From Thermomicrobiales bacterium (lineage in GTDB: Bacteria > Chloroflexota > Chloroflexia > Thermomicrobiales > UBA6265), in the NCBI GenBank assembly GCA_025928535.1, contig JAICJJ010000068.1:1-9491 (forward strand): 9,491 nucleotides of DNA, given 5' to 3'. The position numbers and the translations under genes are program-made. Below, piece by piece: positions 1 through 7,453 of the stretch. A model generated the notes under the pieces. That model searched no databases. It had not been told where the DNA came from and saw only the letters and a program-made list of their open reading frames with translations. Within the stretch, counting starts at the first letter, position 1. The number at the start of each line of letters is the position of its first letter.

Positions 1-302
1 ACCAGCCGCATGTCGACGCCGATCCGCTCGAACGCCGCCCGATAGTCGGCGAAATCGGACCCGCCGGCCCCGACCAGCGCCGGCCGCTCGCCAAGCAGCG
101 CCAAGTTGTAGGCGACATTCCCGCCCACGCCGCCGCGCAGCCGCACGAGCGAATCGAAGAGAAAACTGACCGAGAGCACATGCACCTTGTCGGGCAAGAT
201 ATAGTCCCGGAAGGAACCGGGAAAGCGCATGATGTGATCGAAGGCGATCGATCCGCTGACGACGATTCGGGGGACGCTTCCCACCTCGGCCGATCCGTCC
301 AT
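1..302 (-). CDS. PfkB-family carbohydrate/nucleoside kinase, adenosine-kinase-like (N-terminal part, cut by window edge)
   Basis: The first 100 residues are visible and the gene continues past the left edge. Strand beta-1 gives VVSGSIAFDHIMRFPG (about residues 14-29), the usual opening of adenosine-kinase-like PfkB proteins. It is followed by the lid segment LPDKVHVLSVSFLFDSLV (36-53) and the PfkB signature GGVGGNVAYNLALLG (57-71), whose glycines and Asn bind substrate. The family phosphorylates sugars or nucleosides with ATP in the cytoplasm. The catalytic GAGD motif lies in the missing C-terminal part, so the substrate cannot be decided; adenosine or a related nucleoside is my inference from the N-terminal pattern. 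The ATG at 302 is preceded by GAGAGG (positions 311-306 on this strand), a short-spaced ribosome site. It lies 91 nt downstream of aroKB on the same strand and may be read with it. Confidence 0.85.
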   Translation of the reverse strand, partial: MDGSAEVGSVPRIVVSGSIAFDHIMRFPGSFRDYILPDKVHVLSVSFLFDSLVRLRGGVGGNVAYNLALLGERPALVGAGGSDFADYRAAFERIGVDMRL

Positions 303-393
303 TCGCCTCTCGACCACTTCTCCCGGCCCGCGGCGCGGCCGTGCGAGCGCCCGGCCCGGGACGCCGCGGGGAGAATAGCACGGCGGCGCGCGC
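303..393. other. GC-rich spacer between aroKB and the PfkB kinase gene
   Basis: This is a 91-nt, almost entirely G+C spacer between two genes on the minus strand. The 9-mer CCCGGCCCG occurs twice (322-330 and 350-358), and there are short overlapping GC palindromes around 328-340. I see no T-run of an intrinsic terminator and no -10-like element, so read-through from aroKB into the kinase gene is the simplest reading. The repeat is short and may be compositional. Confidence 0.35.
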
Positions 394-2067
394 CTACGGT
401 CGAACGCGCGGTCCCGCCGTGACTGCGCGCAGGGCCGCCCGAACGACGTTCAGCGGCACGTCGTCGCGCATCGCCACGCCGCCGGCCGCCAGTGGCAGCA
501 CCCATCGCACGCGCCCGGCCGCCCGCTTCTTGTCGCTGCCGAGCAAGGCGAGCGCTCGTTCCTCGTCGATCTCAGCCGCGTCTGGCAATCTGAACGCGTC
601 GAGCAAACCGTCGATGCGCCGCACCGTTTCCTCGTCGCAGGTTCCGATCGCGGCGCCGATGCGCGTCGCCGCTCGCATCCCGAGCGCGATCGCTTCGCCA
701 TGGAGCAAGGTGTAGCCTGACGCTTCGATCGCATGGCCGAGCGTATGCCCGAAATTCAGGAAAGCGCGAATGCCCGCTTCCCGCTCGTCCGCTTCGACCA
801 CTGCCGCCTTCAACGCCACGTTTCGCCGGATCAGATAGGTGATGGCGGGCTCTGTCGGAGCCCGCAAACCGCCGACGTTGCGTTCGAGAAAGCGGAGCAG
901 ATCCGCGCGGCCGCCGCCAGGGGTCGATGGCTGGATGACGGCGTGTTTGACGATTTCCGCCCAGCCGCTGGTCAATTCCCGGGGCGGCAAGGTGCCTAGA
1001 AAATCGGGATCGATCGCCACGACCGGCGGTTGATAAAACGCGCCGATCAAATTCTTGCCCGCGCGGTGATTGATGCCGGTCTTGCCGCCGACGCTGCTGT
1101 CGACCATCGCCAGCAGGCTCGTCGGAACCTGGGCGAGACCGACGCCGCGCAGGCAGGTCGCCGCCGCGAAGCCGGCAAGATCGCCGACCATCCCGCCCCC
1201 GAGCGCCACCACGACATCGCTTCGCTCCGCTCCCCCGTCCAGCATCCAATCGTAGAGCTGGCTGAGGCCGCCGAGGCTTTTGCTCCCTTCGCCCGCCGGT
1301 GCCCCGCAAATTTCGGCCGCGAAGCCAGCGCGACGAAGAGACTCGACCAGGCCCGGGCCATGCAGCGGCGCGACATGATCGTCGGAGACGATCCAAGCCC
1401 GGCGCGCGTTCGGCCACCGCCGGCCGATCAGGGCCGCGACGGACGATCGAACGCCCGGCCGAACCATGATCGCCGACGAACCGGACGGAGCGCGAAGTTC
1501 GATGTCGGGCGCCAGGTCTGGCTCGGCCACCCCCGGCAGCGCGGCGATTTCATTTGCGATGTGATCGGGCGCCGCATCGTCGACGATCAGGGTCAGATGC
1601 GCCCGGTCGTACATCGACTGTCGGCCCGCCTTCAGGGACCGGATGCGCGCCAGCGGATCGGCCGCCGCCAGCAGCGGCCGTTCGGTCGCCGCCCCTTCCC
1701 GTTCTTGCTGGGCGCGCAGTCGTTGCAGACTCGTCTCCGGCGCCGCGTCGAGCGCGACGACGAGCGTTCCCGGGCCGAGCAGGCCATCCGCCGTCCAGAC
1801 CGCGTCATCGACCACGGCGCCGCCGCCGCAGGCGGTGACGCTCCGCCGCGCCGCCAGCGCCTCGTTCAGCAGCCGCCGTTCCGCCCGCCGAAACTCGGTT
1901 TCGCCGTCAATCGCGAAGATTTCGGGAATCGATCGGCCGAACGCCTGCTCCAGCCGGTCGTCGGTGTCGATCAGACTCCAGCCCAGCCGCTCGGCCAGTC
2001 TCCGGCCGACCGCGCTCTTGCCGGAGCCGCTGAAGCCGACCAATACGATCCGTTCGATCGATTGCAC
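394..2067 (-). CDS. aroKB: Bifunctional shikimate kinase / 3-dehydroquinate synthase
   Basis: A 557-residue fusion of two cytoplasmic shikimate-pathway enzymes. The N-terminal shikimate kinase (about 1-178) has Walker A GFSGSGKS (11-18), shikimate-binding D36 and R60 (FRRAE), the GGGA turn (81-84), LID arginine R130 (ERPLLA) and R149 before YDRAH. The C-terminal 3-dehydroquinate synthase (about 190-545) has the NAD-binding ALGGGMVGDLAGFAA, the substrate segment VDSSVGGKTGINH, and zinc ligands in AEIVKHA, FGHTLGHAIE and LHGEA. It would cyclise DAHP to 3-dehydroquinate and phosphorylate shikimate; these are non-consecutive steps. The start is GTG at 2067, supported by AGGAG six bases upstream and by the kinase starting its first beta strand immediately. 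Fused AroKB proteins are known, for example in Thermotoga. No catalytic residue I checked is missing. Confidence 0.96.
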   Translation of the reverse strand: MQSIERIVLVGFSGSGKSAVGRRLAERLGWSLIDTDDRLEQAFGRSIPEIFAIDGETEFRRAERRLLNEALAARRSVTACGGGAVVDDAVWTADGLLGPGTLVVALDAAPETSLQRLRAQQEREGAATERPLLAAADPLARIRSLKAGRQSMYDRAHLTLIVDDAAPDHIANEIAALPGVAEPDLAPDIELRAPSGSSAIMVRPGVRSSVAALIGRRWPNARRAWIVSDDHVAPLHGPGLVESLRRAGFAAEICGAPAGEGSKSLGGLSQLYDWMLDGGAERSDVVVALGGGMVGDLAGFAAATCLRGVGLAQVPTSLLAMVDSSVGGKTGINHRAGKNLIGAFYQPPVVAIDPDFLGTLPPRELTSGWAEIVKHAVIQPSTPGGGRADLLRFLERNVGGLRAPTEPAITYLIRRNVALKAAVVEADEREAGIRAFLNFGHTLGHAIEASGYTLLHGEAIALGMRAATRIGAAIGTCDEETVRRIDGLLDAFRLPDAAEIDEERALALLGSDKKRAAGRVRWVLPLAAGGVAMRDDVPLNVVRAALRAVTAGPRVRP

Positions 2068-2073
2068 TCACCG

Positions 2074-2078
2074 CTCCT
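2074..2078 (-). promoter_or_regulatory. Ribosome binding site deciding the GTG start of aroKB
   Basis: On the minus strand this reads AGGAG, six nucleotides before the GTG at 2067-2065. No in-frame ATG near the beginning of the kinase domain competes, so this site fixes the GTG start. Confidence 0.7.
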
Positions 2079-2132
2079 GTCCGGGACGCCGCCGGCCATT
2101 CCCCGCCCCGATCGACGGCTTGGACCGCTGTG

Positions 2133-2138
2133 TATACT
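2133..2138 (+). promoter_or_regulatory. Probable -10 element (TATACT) upstream of the response regulator
   Basis: The divergent region between aroKB and the regulator is GC-rich except for one island, GTATACTAATTG (2132-2143). TATACT is one mismatch from the sigma-70-type TATAAT and would start transcription near 2145, about 66 nt before the ATG at 2211. I find no convincing -35 hexamer 16-18 bp upstream. TTGGAC at 2120-2125 is too close to pair with it. Because GTATAC is a palindrome, the other strand reads TAGTAT, which could serve aroKB. The same GTATACTA octamer occurs in the second divergent region of the window. Confidence 0.5.
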
Positions 2139-2192
2139 AATTGCCGCGGCCGGGATGGAAATCAATCATGTACGGGAGTTTTGCGCTCCGGT

Positions 2193-2200
2193 GGAGAGGG
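2193..2200 (+). promoter_or_regulatory. Ribosome binding site of the response regulator
   Basis: GGAGAGGG ends ten nucleotides before the ATG at 2211. It supports this start over the in-frame ATG at 2130. The 27 extra residues from 2130 do not resemble receiver-domain sequence, and that start would lie within the likely promoter. Confidence 0.6.
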
Positions 2201-2210
2201 TTCCCGCAGT

Positions 2211-3587
2211 ATGCAACGCGTCCTCGTGGCCGACGACGATGCCGGCATCCGTTCGATCCTTCGGGAGTTTCTCGAAGACGAAGGATACGATGTCGATGAA
2301 GCGGTCAATGGCGCCGGGGTGCTGAAAGCGCTCGGCGACCGCGACGGCGGCCATCCCGATCTCGTCCTCATGGACGTCGTCATGCCCGACAAGACCGGGC
2401 TGGACGTGTTGCGCGACGCCGGCCGGCCCGGCGAGCCGAGCCGACAATTGCCGGTCATCATCATGACCGCGTTCGCCACGTCCAACGTCGCCATCGAAGC
2501 AATGCAACTCGGCGCCTACGACTACATCACGAAGCCGTTCAACCAGGACGAAGTGCTCGTCACCATCCAGCGCTTTTTCGAACGCAAGGCGCTCGACGAA
2601 CAGGTCCAGGAGTTGTCGACGCGCCTCGGCCAGCGTGATCCGAACGAAATCATCATCGGGAACAGCGCGGCGATGCAGGAGGTCTACAAGACGGTTGGCC
2701 GCGTCGCCCGCTCGGACGCGACGGTCCTCATCAGCGGCGAAACCGGCACCGGCAAGGAACTCGTCGCCACCGTCCTCCATCGCAGTTCGTCCTACCGCGG
2801 CGGGCCGCTGGTGAAAGTCAACTGCGCCGCCTTGCCGGAAACGCTGCTCGAAAGCGAATTGTTCGGCCACGAAAAAGGCGCCTTCACCGGAGCGGTAAAC
2901 CTCCGCAAGGGACGCTTCGAAATGGCCAACAAAGGCACCATCTTTCTCGACGAAGTCGGCGAGATGTCGCTGGCCACCCAGAAAAAGTTGCTGCGCGTGT
3001 TGCAGGAACGGGAATTCGAGCGCGTCGGCGGCTCGATCCCGATCAAGGTCGACGTGCGCGTCATCTCGGCGACCAACAAGATTCTGCCGCAAGAGATCGA
3101 AGCGAGCCGCTTTCGCGAAGACCTCTTCTACCGCCTGAACGTCATCGCGATCTATCTGCCGCCGCTGCGCGATCGCGCCGACGACATTCCGCTGCTGGTC
3201 GAGCATTTTCTCGACAAGCACCGCTATGCCGCAGGCGCCGGTCCCGCCCGCATCAGTCAGGGCGCGATCCGCCTGTTGATGGACCATGAGTGGCCCGGCA
3301 ACGTCCGGCAACTGGAAAACGTGATCGAGCGCGCCACGGTCCTTTCCCAAGGCGGCGTCATCACCGAAGAACATGTCGATCTGTCTGGCGCCGACAATCG
3401 CCGCTTCATCGACGTTGGGCAGCGGCTGCGCAAAGGCGCCAACCTGACCGAACTCCTCGTCGACGTCGAACGCCAGGCGCTGACCGAAGCGATCGCCCAG
3501 ACCGAAGGCGACTGCATCGCCGCCGCCGCCCTGCTCGGGATCGACCTGCCGGACCTGCAGGCGCGGATGACCAATTTCGGCATGTAG
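2211..3587 (+). CDS. NtrC-type sigma-54-dependent response regulator with atypical C-terminal HTH
   Basis: 458 residues in three domains. The receiver domain (1-120) has acidic pocket D8-D10, phospho-acceptor D55 (LMDVVMP), T86 and K108 (YITKPF). The AAA+ domain (about 147-385) has Walker A GETGTGKE (176-183), the sigma-54-contacting GAFTGA loop (223-228), Walker B TIFLDE (243-248), and the later [11 protein letters not shown] and [11 protein letters not shown] segments. Everything expected of an active bacterial enhancer-binding ATPase is present. The last 32 residues align with the Fis-type HTH of NtrC, but the recognition helix reads [15 protein letters not shown] where relatives usually carry several Arg/Lys. 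Specific DNA binding may therefore be weak or altered (inference). No histidine kinase or rpoN is in the window. It lies 26 nt upstream of glpK, so the two are probably co-transcribed. The target genes are unknown. Confidence 0.93.
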   Translation: MQRVLVADDDAGIRSILREFLEDEGYDVDEAVNGAGVLKALGDRDGGHPDLVLMDVVMPDKTGLDVLRDAGRPGEPSRQLPVIIMTAFATSNVAIEAMQLGAYDYITKPFNQDEVLVTIQRFFERKALDEQVQELSTRLGQRDPNEIIIGNSAAMQEVYKTVGRVARSDATVLISGETGTGKELVATVLHRSSSYRGGPLVKVNCAALPETLLESELFGHEKGAFTGAVNLRKGRFEMANKGTIFLDEVGEMSLATQKKLLRVLQEREFERVGGSIPIKVDVRVISATNKILPQEIEASRFREDLFYRLNVIAIYLPPLRDRADDIPLLVEHFLDKHRYAAGAGPARISQGAIRLLMDHEWPGNVRQLENVIERATVLSQGGVITEEHVDLSGADNRRFIDVGQRLRKGANLTELLVDVERQALTEAIAQTEGDCIAAAALLGIDLPDLQARMTNFGM

Positions 3588-3613
3588 CCGCCGACTCGGA
3601 GCGGAAATCCAGA

Positions 3614-5110
3614 ATGACCGCGGCTCCGCCATTCGTGCTGGCGATCGATCAGGGAACGACCTCGAGCCGCGCCATTTGCTTCGATCGGGACGCGAACGCG
3701 CGCGGCGTGGCCCAAATTCCGGTCCGTCTTGACTATCCACGTCCCGGCTGGGTCAACCAGGATGCGGACGAGATCTGGCGCTCGACCCTGGAGACGGCTC
3801 GGCGCGTCATCGCCGACGCCGGCGATCCGGAATCCTTCGCCGCCATCGGCATCGCGAACCAGCGGGAAACGACGATTCTGTGGGAGCGGGCGACGGGCCG
3901 CCCGGTCGCGCCGGCCATCGTCTGGCAAAGCCGGCAATCCGCCGGCGTGGTCGATGCGATCGCCGCCCGCGGCCTGACCGACGCGTATCGACGCATCACC
4001 GGCCTCGTTCCCGACGCCTATTTTTCGGCGACCAAGATCGCCTGGCTGTTCGAAGCCGAGCCGGCATTGCGGCGACGCGCGGAGGCCGGCGACCTGCTGT
4101 TCGGCACGGTCGATTCCTGGCTGATCTGGAACCTGACCGGCGGCCGGCGTCACGTGACCGACGTGACGAACGCATCGCGCACCATGTTGTTCGACCTGGC
4201 GTCGCTGACCTGGTCCGAGCCGCTCCTGGCGGATCTCGGGATTCCACGCGCCATCTTGCCCGAGATCGTGCCGACGTCCGGCTTCATCGCCGAAACCGAT
4301 ACGGCGCTCGTCGGCGCCGCGATTCCGATTTGCGCCGCCGCCGGCGATCAGCAAGCCGCCCTGTTCGGCCAGGCCTGTTTTGAGCCCGGGCAAGCCAAGA
4401 ACACCTATGGCACCGGCTCGTTCTTGCTGATGAACGTCGGCGACGCCCCGCCCGTTTCCCGTCATCAGTTGCTGGCGACCCCCGCCTGGCGAATCCGGGA
4501 ACAAACGAACTATGCCCTTGAAGGCGCGATCTTCGTCACCGGCGCCGCCGTCCAATGGCTGCGCGATGGGCTCGGCGTCATCGCCGAAGCGGCGGCGGTC
4601 GAACCACTGGCGACGTCGGTTCCCGACTCGGCCGGCGTCGTTTTCGTTCCGGCGTTGACCGGCCTCGGCGCGCCCGATTGGGACCCGCACGCGCGCGGCG
4701 CCATCTTCGGCATCACCCGCGGCACGACCGCGGCGCATATCGCCCGCGCTACCCTGGAAGCGATCGCCCATCAGACGCGCGACGTTCTCGACGCGATGAT
4801 CGCCGATTCCGGCTTTCCAGTGACCGAACTGCGCGTCGACGGCGGCGCGGCGCGCGACGACCTGCTGCTGCAAATTCAAGCCGATCTGCTCGGCGTTCCC
4901 GTCATCCGGCCGCGCAACGTCGAAACGACCGCGCTCGGCGCGGCCTATCTCGCCGGACTCTCCGTCGGCGTCTGGCGGTCCGAAGCGGACATCGCCGCCC
5001 ATTGGCAGGTCGATCGCGTCTTCGAGCCGGCGATTTCTCAGGACGAGCGCGAGGTGCGGCACGCGCGCTGGCGGCGAGCCGTCACCCGCTCCCGTGCCTG
5101 GGCTGACTGA
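3614..5110 (+). CDS. glpK: Glycerol kinase
   Basis: 498 residues, the usual GlpK length, FGGY family. It phosphorylates glycerol to sn-glycerol 3-phosphate with ATP in the cytoplasm. The N-terminal phosphate loop is [12 protein letters not shown] (10-21). Glycerol-contacting residues known from the E. coli enzyme are all present: R84-E85 (NQRETT), W104, Y136, catalytic D245 ([10 protein letters not shown]) and F270 ([11 protein letters not shown]). The second nucleotide-binding half has [13 protein letters not shown] (350-362) and [17 protein letters not shown] (407-423). The start at 3614 places the first strand as in relatives; the ribosome site is weak (GGAG at 3598 or GGA at 3603). The allosteric fructose-1,6-bisphosphate loop (GGKGGTR in E. 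coli) is absent; the gap-free aligned stretch is TALVGAA before IPI. No glpF or glpD lies nearby. It follows the sigma-54-type regulator and converges on the DUF697 gene. Confidence 0.96.
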   Translation: MTAAPPFVLAIDQGTTSSRAICFDRDANARGVAQIPVRLDYPRPGWVNQDADEIWRSTLETARRVIADAGDPESFAAIGIANQRETTILWERATGRPVAPAIVWQSRQSAGVVDAIAARGLTDAYRRITGLVPDAYFSATKIAWLFEAEPALRRRAEAGDLLFGTVDSWLIWNLTGGRRHVTDVTNASRTMLFDLASLTWSEPLLADLGIPRAILPEIVPTSGFIAETDTALVGAAIPICAAAGDQQAALFGQACFEPGQAKNTYGTGSFLLMNVGDAPPVSRHQLLATPAWRIREQTNYALEGAIFVTGAAVQWLRDGLGVIAEAAAVEPLATSVPDSAGVVFVPALTGLGAPDWDPHARGAIFGITRGTTAAHIARATLEAIAHQTRDVLDAMIADSGFPVTELRVDGGAARDDLLLQIQADLLGVPVIRPRNVETTALGAAYLAGLSVGVWRSEADIAAHWQVDRVFEPAISQDEREVRHARWRRAVTRSRAWAD

Positions 5111-5119
5111 CGTCGCCTA

Positions 5120-6040
5120 CTACGATCCGTCGCTCTTGCGTCCCGGTTTCGGCAGCGGCAGTCGACGCAACGTCTCGGACGCTTGCCGGCGAAATTGTTC
5201 GAGTTGCTGCCGGGTCGGCTTGCGGTTGGTCCGGTAGTAGACATCGGCCGCGCGCCCAATCGTGTAGGTGCCGATGTAGGCGATCGCCACCTTCGGAATG
5301 GTGCCGGCGGCGAACGGCAGAAACGACGTCAACTCCCGCGCCGCCGTCCGCCAGACGAAGCCGGCCCCGACCACGGGCGCGATCTCTTCCAGCAACCGAA
5401 TCTGGTCATGCAGGTCCCGGCCATTGATCGCCGCCAGTTTGAAGATCATCATCACCTGATTTTTCGTCAGGACGATCAGATCGGCCCCGGCCGACGCCAG
5501 CGACCCGACGATCGGCACGATCGAGGGGATGTTCGACACCAGCGCGAATTGGGCGTTGGCGACGCTCGTGTCGTCGATTACCGATTTCGTAGCCGCCGGC
5601 CGAAAGACGGGCAACGCGCGGCCGAACGCCGGCGCCCGGGTCGGAACCTGTTTCAGGATCGCGCTGCGAAGATGCTCGATCGCCAGTTCGTCGCTCGGAC
5701 CGATGCCCGAATACTTGACGACCGGCGTCATGATGGCGTCGAGCCGCAAATGGTCTTCCGTCCGTGCCGCCGCGCCGGTGCGCTCCGGGTCGTAGACGAC
5801 CACGACATCAAACTGACCGGCGTCGCCGAGATGCGCGTCGGGATCGCGGACGGAAAACGCGCCTTCGCCGCCCGGTCCGGTCAACGCCTGGCCGAGTTCG
5901 CTTCCCGCGGCCGGATACGGCGCCAGGATCAGGACACGCGGCGGCGTCGTGGCATCGTCGCGCAGATCGTCCAGGCTGACCTCGCGCACGATCGTCATCA
6001 GATGTTTGAGGGCGAAGACCCCTCCGCTCGTTTTTTCCAT
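5120..6040 (-). CDS. DUF697 (YcjF-like) membrane-associated protein with degenerate GTPase-like N-terminal half
   Basis: 306 residues from the ATG at 6040, which has AGGG six bases upstream; an ATG two codons earlier (6046) is also possible but has no spaced ribosome site. The C-terminal half (about 155-285) resembles DUF697, the helical segment found after small GTPase domains. It has SNIPSIVPIVGSLASAGADL, then KNQVMMIFKLAAI, then a second hydrophobic stretch, FLPFAAGTIPKVAIAYIGTY, and a basic tail. The N-terminal half starts with RVLILAPYPAAGSELGQAL and later DVVVVYDP, which look like the beta-1/P-loop and Walker B strands of a GTPase. However, the GxxxxGK(S/T) P-loop and a clear NKxD motif are missing, so nucleotide binding is doubtful. 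I infer membrane association; the function is unknown. It lies 105 nt downstream of moeA on the same strand, and its stop is 9 nt from the glpK stop. Confidence 0.75.
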   Translation of the reverse strand: MEKTSGGVFALKHLMTIVREVSLDDLRDDATTPPRVLILAPYPAAGSELGQALTGPGGEGAFSVRDPDAHLGDAGQFDVVVVYDPERTGAAARTEDHLRLDAIMTPVVKYSGIGPSDELAIEHLRSAILKQVPTRAPAFGRALPVFRPAATKSVIDDTSVANAQFALVSNIPSIVPIVGSLASAGADLIVLTKNQVMMIFKLAAINGRDLHDQIRLLEEIAPVVGAGFVWRTAARELTSFLPFAAGTIPKVAIAYIGTYTIGRAADVYYRTNRKPTRQQLEQFRRQASETLRRLPLPKPGRKSDGS

Positions 6041-6145
6041 CGGCATCCCTGTCTGGTCCCGCGGCCACGTGCGGCGCGATGGCGTGCTCGCGAAACGAGT
6101 CTACCCGCTCGCCCCGCGCCGATGACGGGTGGGTGGGCGGGATGG

Positions 6146-7432
6146 TTATGTGGCGTCCCATGGAGCGCGCAGCGGAATCGCCGCGAAGCGCATGCCCGGC
6201 TCGGCCCGCTCGATCTCCTCTGGAACGATCAGCAAGGCGTCGGCGTTCGCCAGCCCGCTCAAGACGCCGGCCCCTTGTCCGGCGACCGGTCGGGCGATCG
6301 GGACATCCCCCACTCGCTCCTCGAGCCGGACCCGCACGTAGTGCCGCCGCATGCCGCGGTTGTCGATCGGCTCGACGATCGTCGCCATCAGACATGGCAA
6401 AGAATTGGGCTGATCCATCATTCGCGCGACAGCCGGACGGCCGAAGATGAGAAAACTGACCGCCGCCGCGACCGGATTTCCCGGCAAGCCGAGCAGCGGT
6501 TTGCCGCCGATCGCGCCGAACGCCAGCGGCTTGCCCGGCTTCATCCGAACTTGCCAGATGCCAACTTCGCCATGTTGCCGCAAGACATCTTTGACCAGAT
6601 CGAAATCGCCGACGGAAACCCCACCCGACGTCACGATCAGATCGGCGTCGCTCGCGTCCGCCAGTCGCTCCGTCAGCGCATCGGCCCGATCGACCGCGAT
6701 GCCGAGGAGGCGCGCCGCCGCGCCCCACTCCCGCGCCATCGCCGCCAGCGTGTACGAATTGCTGTTCCGGATTTGCCCGATTCGCAACGGCTCGCCCGGT
6801 TCGACCACTTCGTTGCCGGTCGACAAGATCGCCACAATCGGCCGCGGCCGAACGCGGACCGCGCGCCGGTTGACCGACGCCAGCAAGCCGATGTCGGCGG
6901 CGCGAAGCCGTCGCCCGGCGGCGAGCACGACCGACCCGGCCGGCACGTCTTCGCCGGCGTCGCGGACGTTGTCGCCCGCCGCCGCCGGGTGAAAGATCGA
7001 CACGGCGTCGTCGGTCGCGCCGCGCCCGTCGTCCGTCTCTTCAAACCGCACCACTGCGTCGGCGCCATCCGGCAGGGGCGCCCCGGTCATGATCCGGATC
7101 GCCGTGCGCTCGTTAACCCGGCCCCCCGGAGCGCCGCCAGCCGCCGCCATGCCGACGACGCGCAGCCGCACGCCGGCGGCGAAAGTGGCGTCGCGGGTGT
7201 CGATGGCGCGAACGGCATACCCATCCATCGCCGAATTGCGAAACGGCGGGATCGGTTCGTCCGCCCGCACATCTTCGGCGAGCGTCATGCCAAGCGCGTC
7301 GAGGATCGGCGTCTCGACCGGCGGCAACGGGGCAAACGCGCCGAGCATCCGCGCCAGCGCCTCATCAACACCGAGCATGCGTTCGACCGCTCCCCCCGGC
7401 CGCTCGGAGAGCGGCGTCGCCGGCTCCGGCAT
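6146..7432 (-). CDS. moeA: Molybdopterin molybdenumtransferase
   Basis: 428 residues, a typical MoeA length. It inserts molybdenum (molybdate) into adenylylated molybdopterin, the last step of basic molybdenum cofactor synthesis, in the cytoplasm. Family motifs run in order: PPFRNSAMDGYA (62-73), IMTGAPLPDGADAVV, AGEDVPAGS, the MoCF-binding core ILSTGNEVVEPGEPL then IRNSNSYTL, TSGGVSVGDFD, VRMKPGKPLAFG and GLPGNPVAAAVSF, followed by the C-terminal beta domain. The start at 7432 has GAGGCGGG upstream. An ATG 18 codons in (7378) begins MLGVDEALARML, the more usual MoeA N-terminus, and has a GGGGGAG somewhat far upstream, so the true start may be there. It begins 21 nt after the mdh stop, which indicates an operon. 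No molybdoenzyme or other moa/mob gene is visible. Confidence 0.96.
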   Translation of the reverse strand: MPEPATPLSERPGGAVERMLGVDEALARMLGAFAPLPPVETPILDALGMTLAEDVRADEPIPPFRNSAMDGYAVRAIDTRDATFAAGVRLRVVGMAAAGGAPGGRVNERTAIRIMTGAPLPDGADAVVRFEETDDGRGATDDAVSIFHPAAAGDNVRDAGEDVPAGSVVLAAGRRLRAADIGLLASVNRRAVRVRPRPIVAILSTGNEVVEPGEPLRIGQIRNSNSYTLAAMAREWGAAARLLGIAVDRADALTERLADASDADLIVTSGGVSVGDFDLVKDVLRQHGEVGIWQVRMKPGKPLAFGAIGGKPLLGLPGNPVAAAVSFLIFGRPAVARMMDQPNSLPCLMATIVEPIDNRGMRRHYVRVRLEERVGDVPIARPVAGQGAGVLSGLANADALLIVPEEIERAEPGMRFAAIPLRAPWDAT

Positions 7433-7453
7433 CTCAACCCGCCTCGCGCCGCG

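Noticed and set aside
2120..2125. TTGGAC as a -35 partner for TATACT at 2133
   Set aside because: Only 7 bp separate the two hexamers; functional spacing is about 16-18 bp.
2172..2192. Small GGAG/CTCC hairpin in the regulator leader
   Set aside because: Four pairs with a seven-base loop is too weak to claim as an RNA switch or attenuator.
2130..2210. Upstream ATG extending the response regulator by 27 residues
   Set aside because: The extension overlaps the likely -10, has no receiver-like sequence, and the ATG at 2211 has its own ribosome site and begins exactly at the first receiver strand.
1030..2325. A 431-codon plus-strand frame running across aroKB and into the regulator start
   Set aside because: It lies antisense to the well-supported aroKB and overlaps the promoter and start of the regulator in another frame; its composition is that of a shadow.
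2166..3740. A 524-codon open frame on the minus strand, antisense to the response regulator
   Set aside because: It mirrors the codon pattern of the regulator and has no family motifs of its own.
3257..5062. A 601-codon open frame on the minus strand, antisense to glpK
   Set aside because: The glpK frame carries every catalytic motif. The antisense product is low-complexity and Arg/Gly-rich with no domain.
5090..5160. Bidirectional terminator between the converging glpK and DUF697 genes
   Set aside because: I looked for a GC hairpin with flanking A/T runs and found only short, poorly paired inverted matches.
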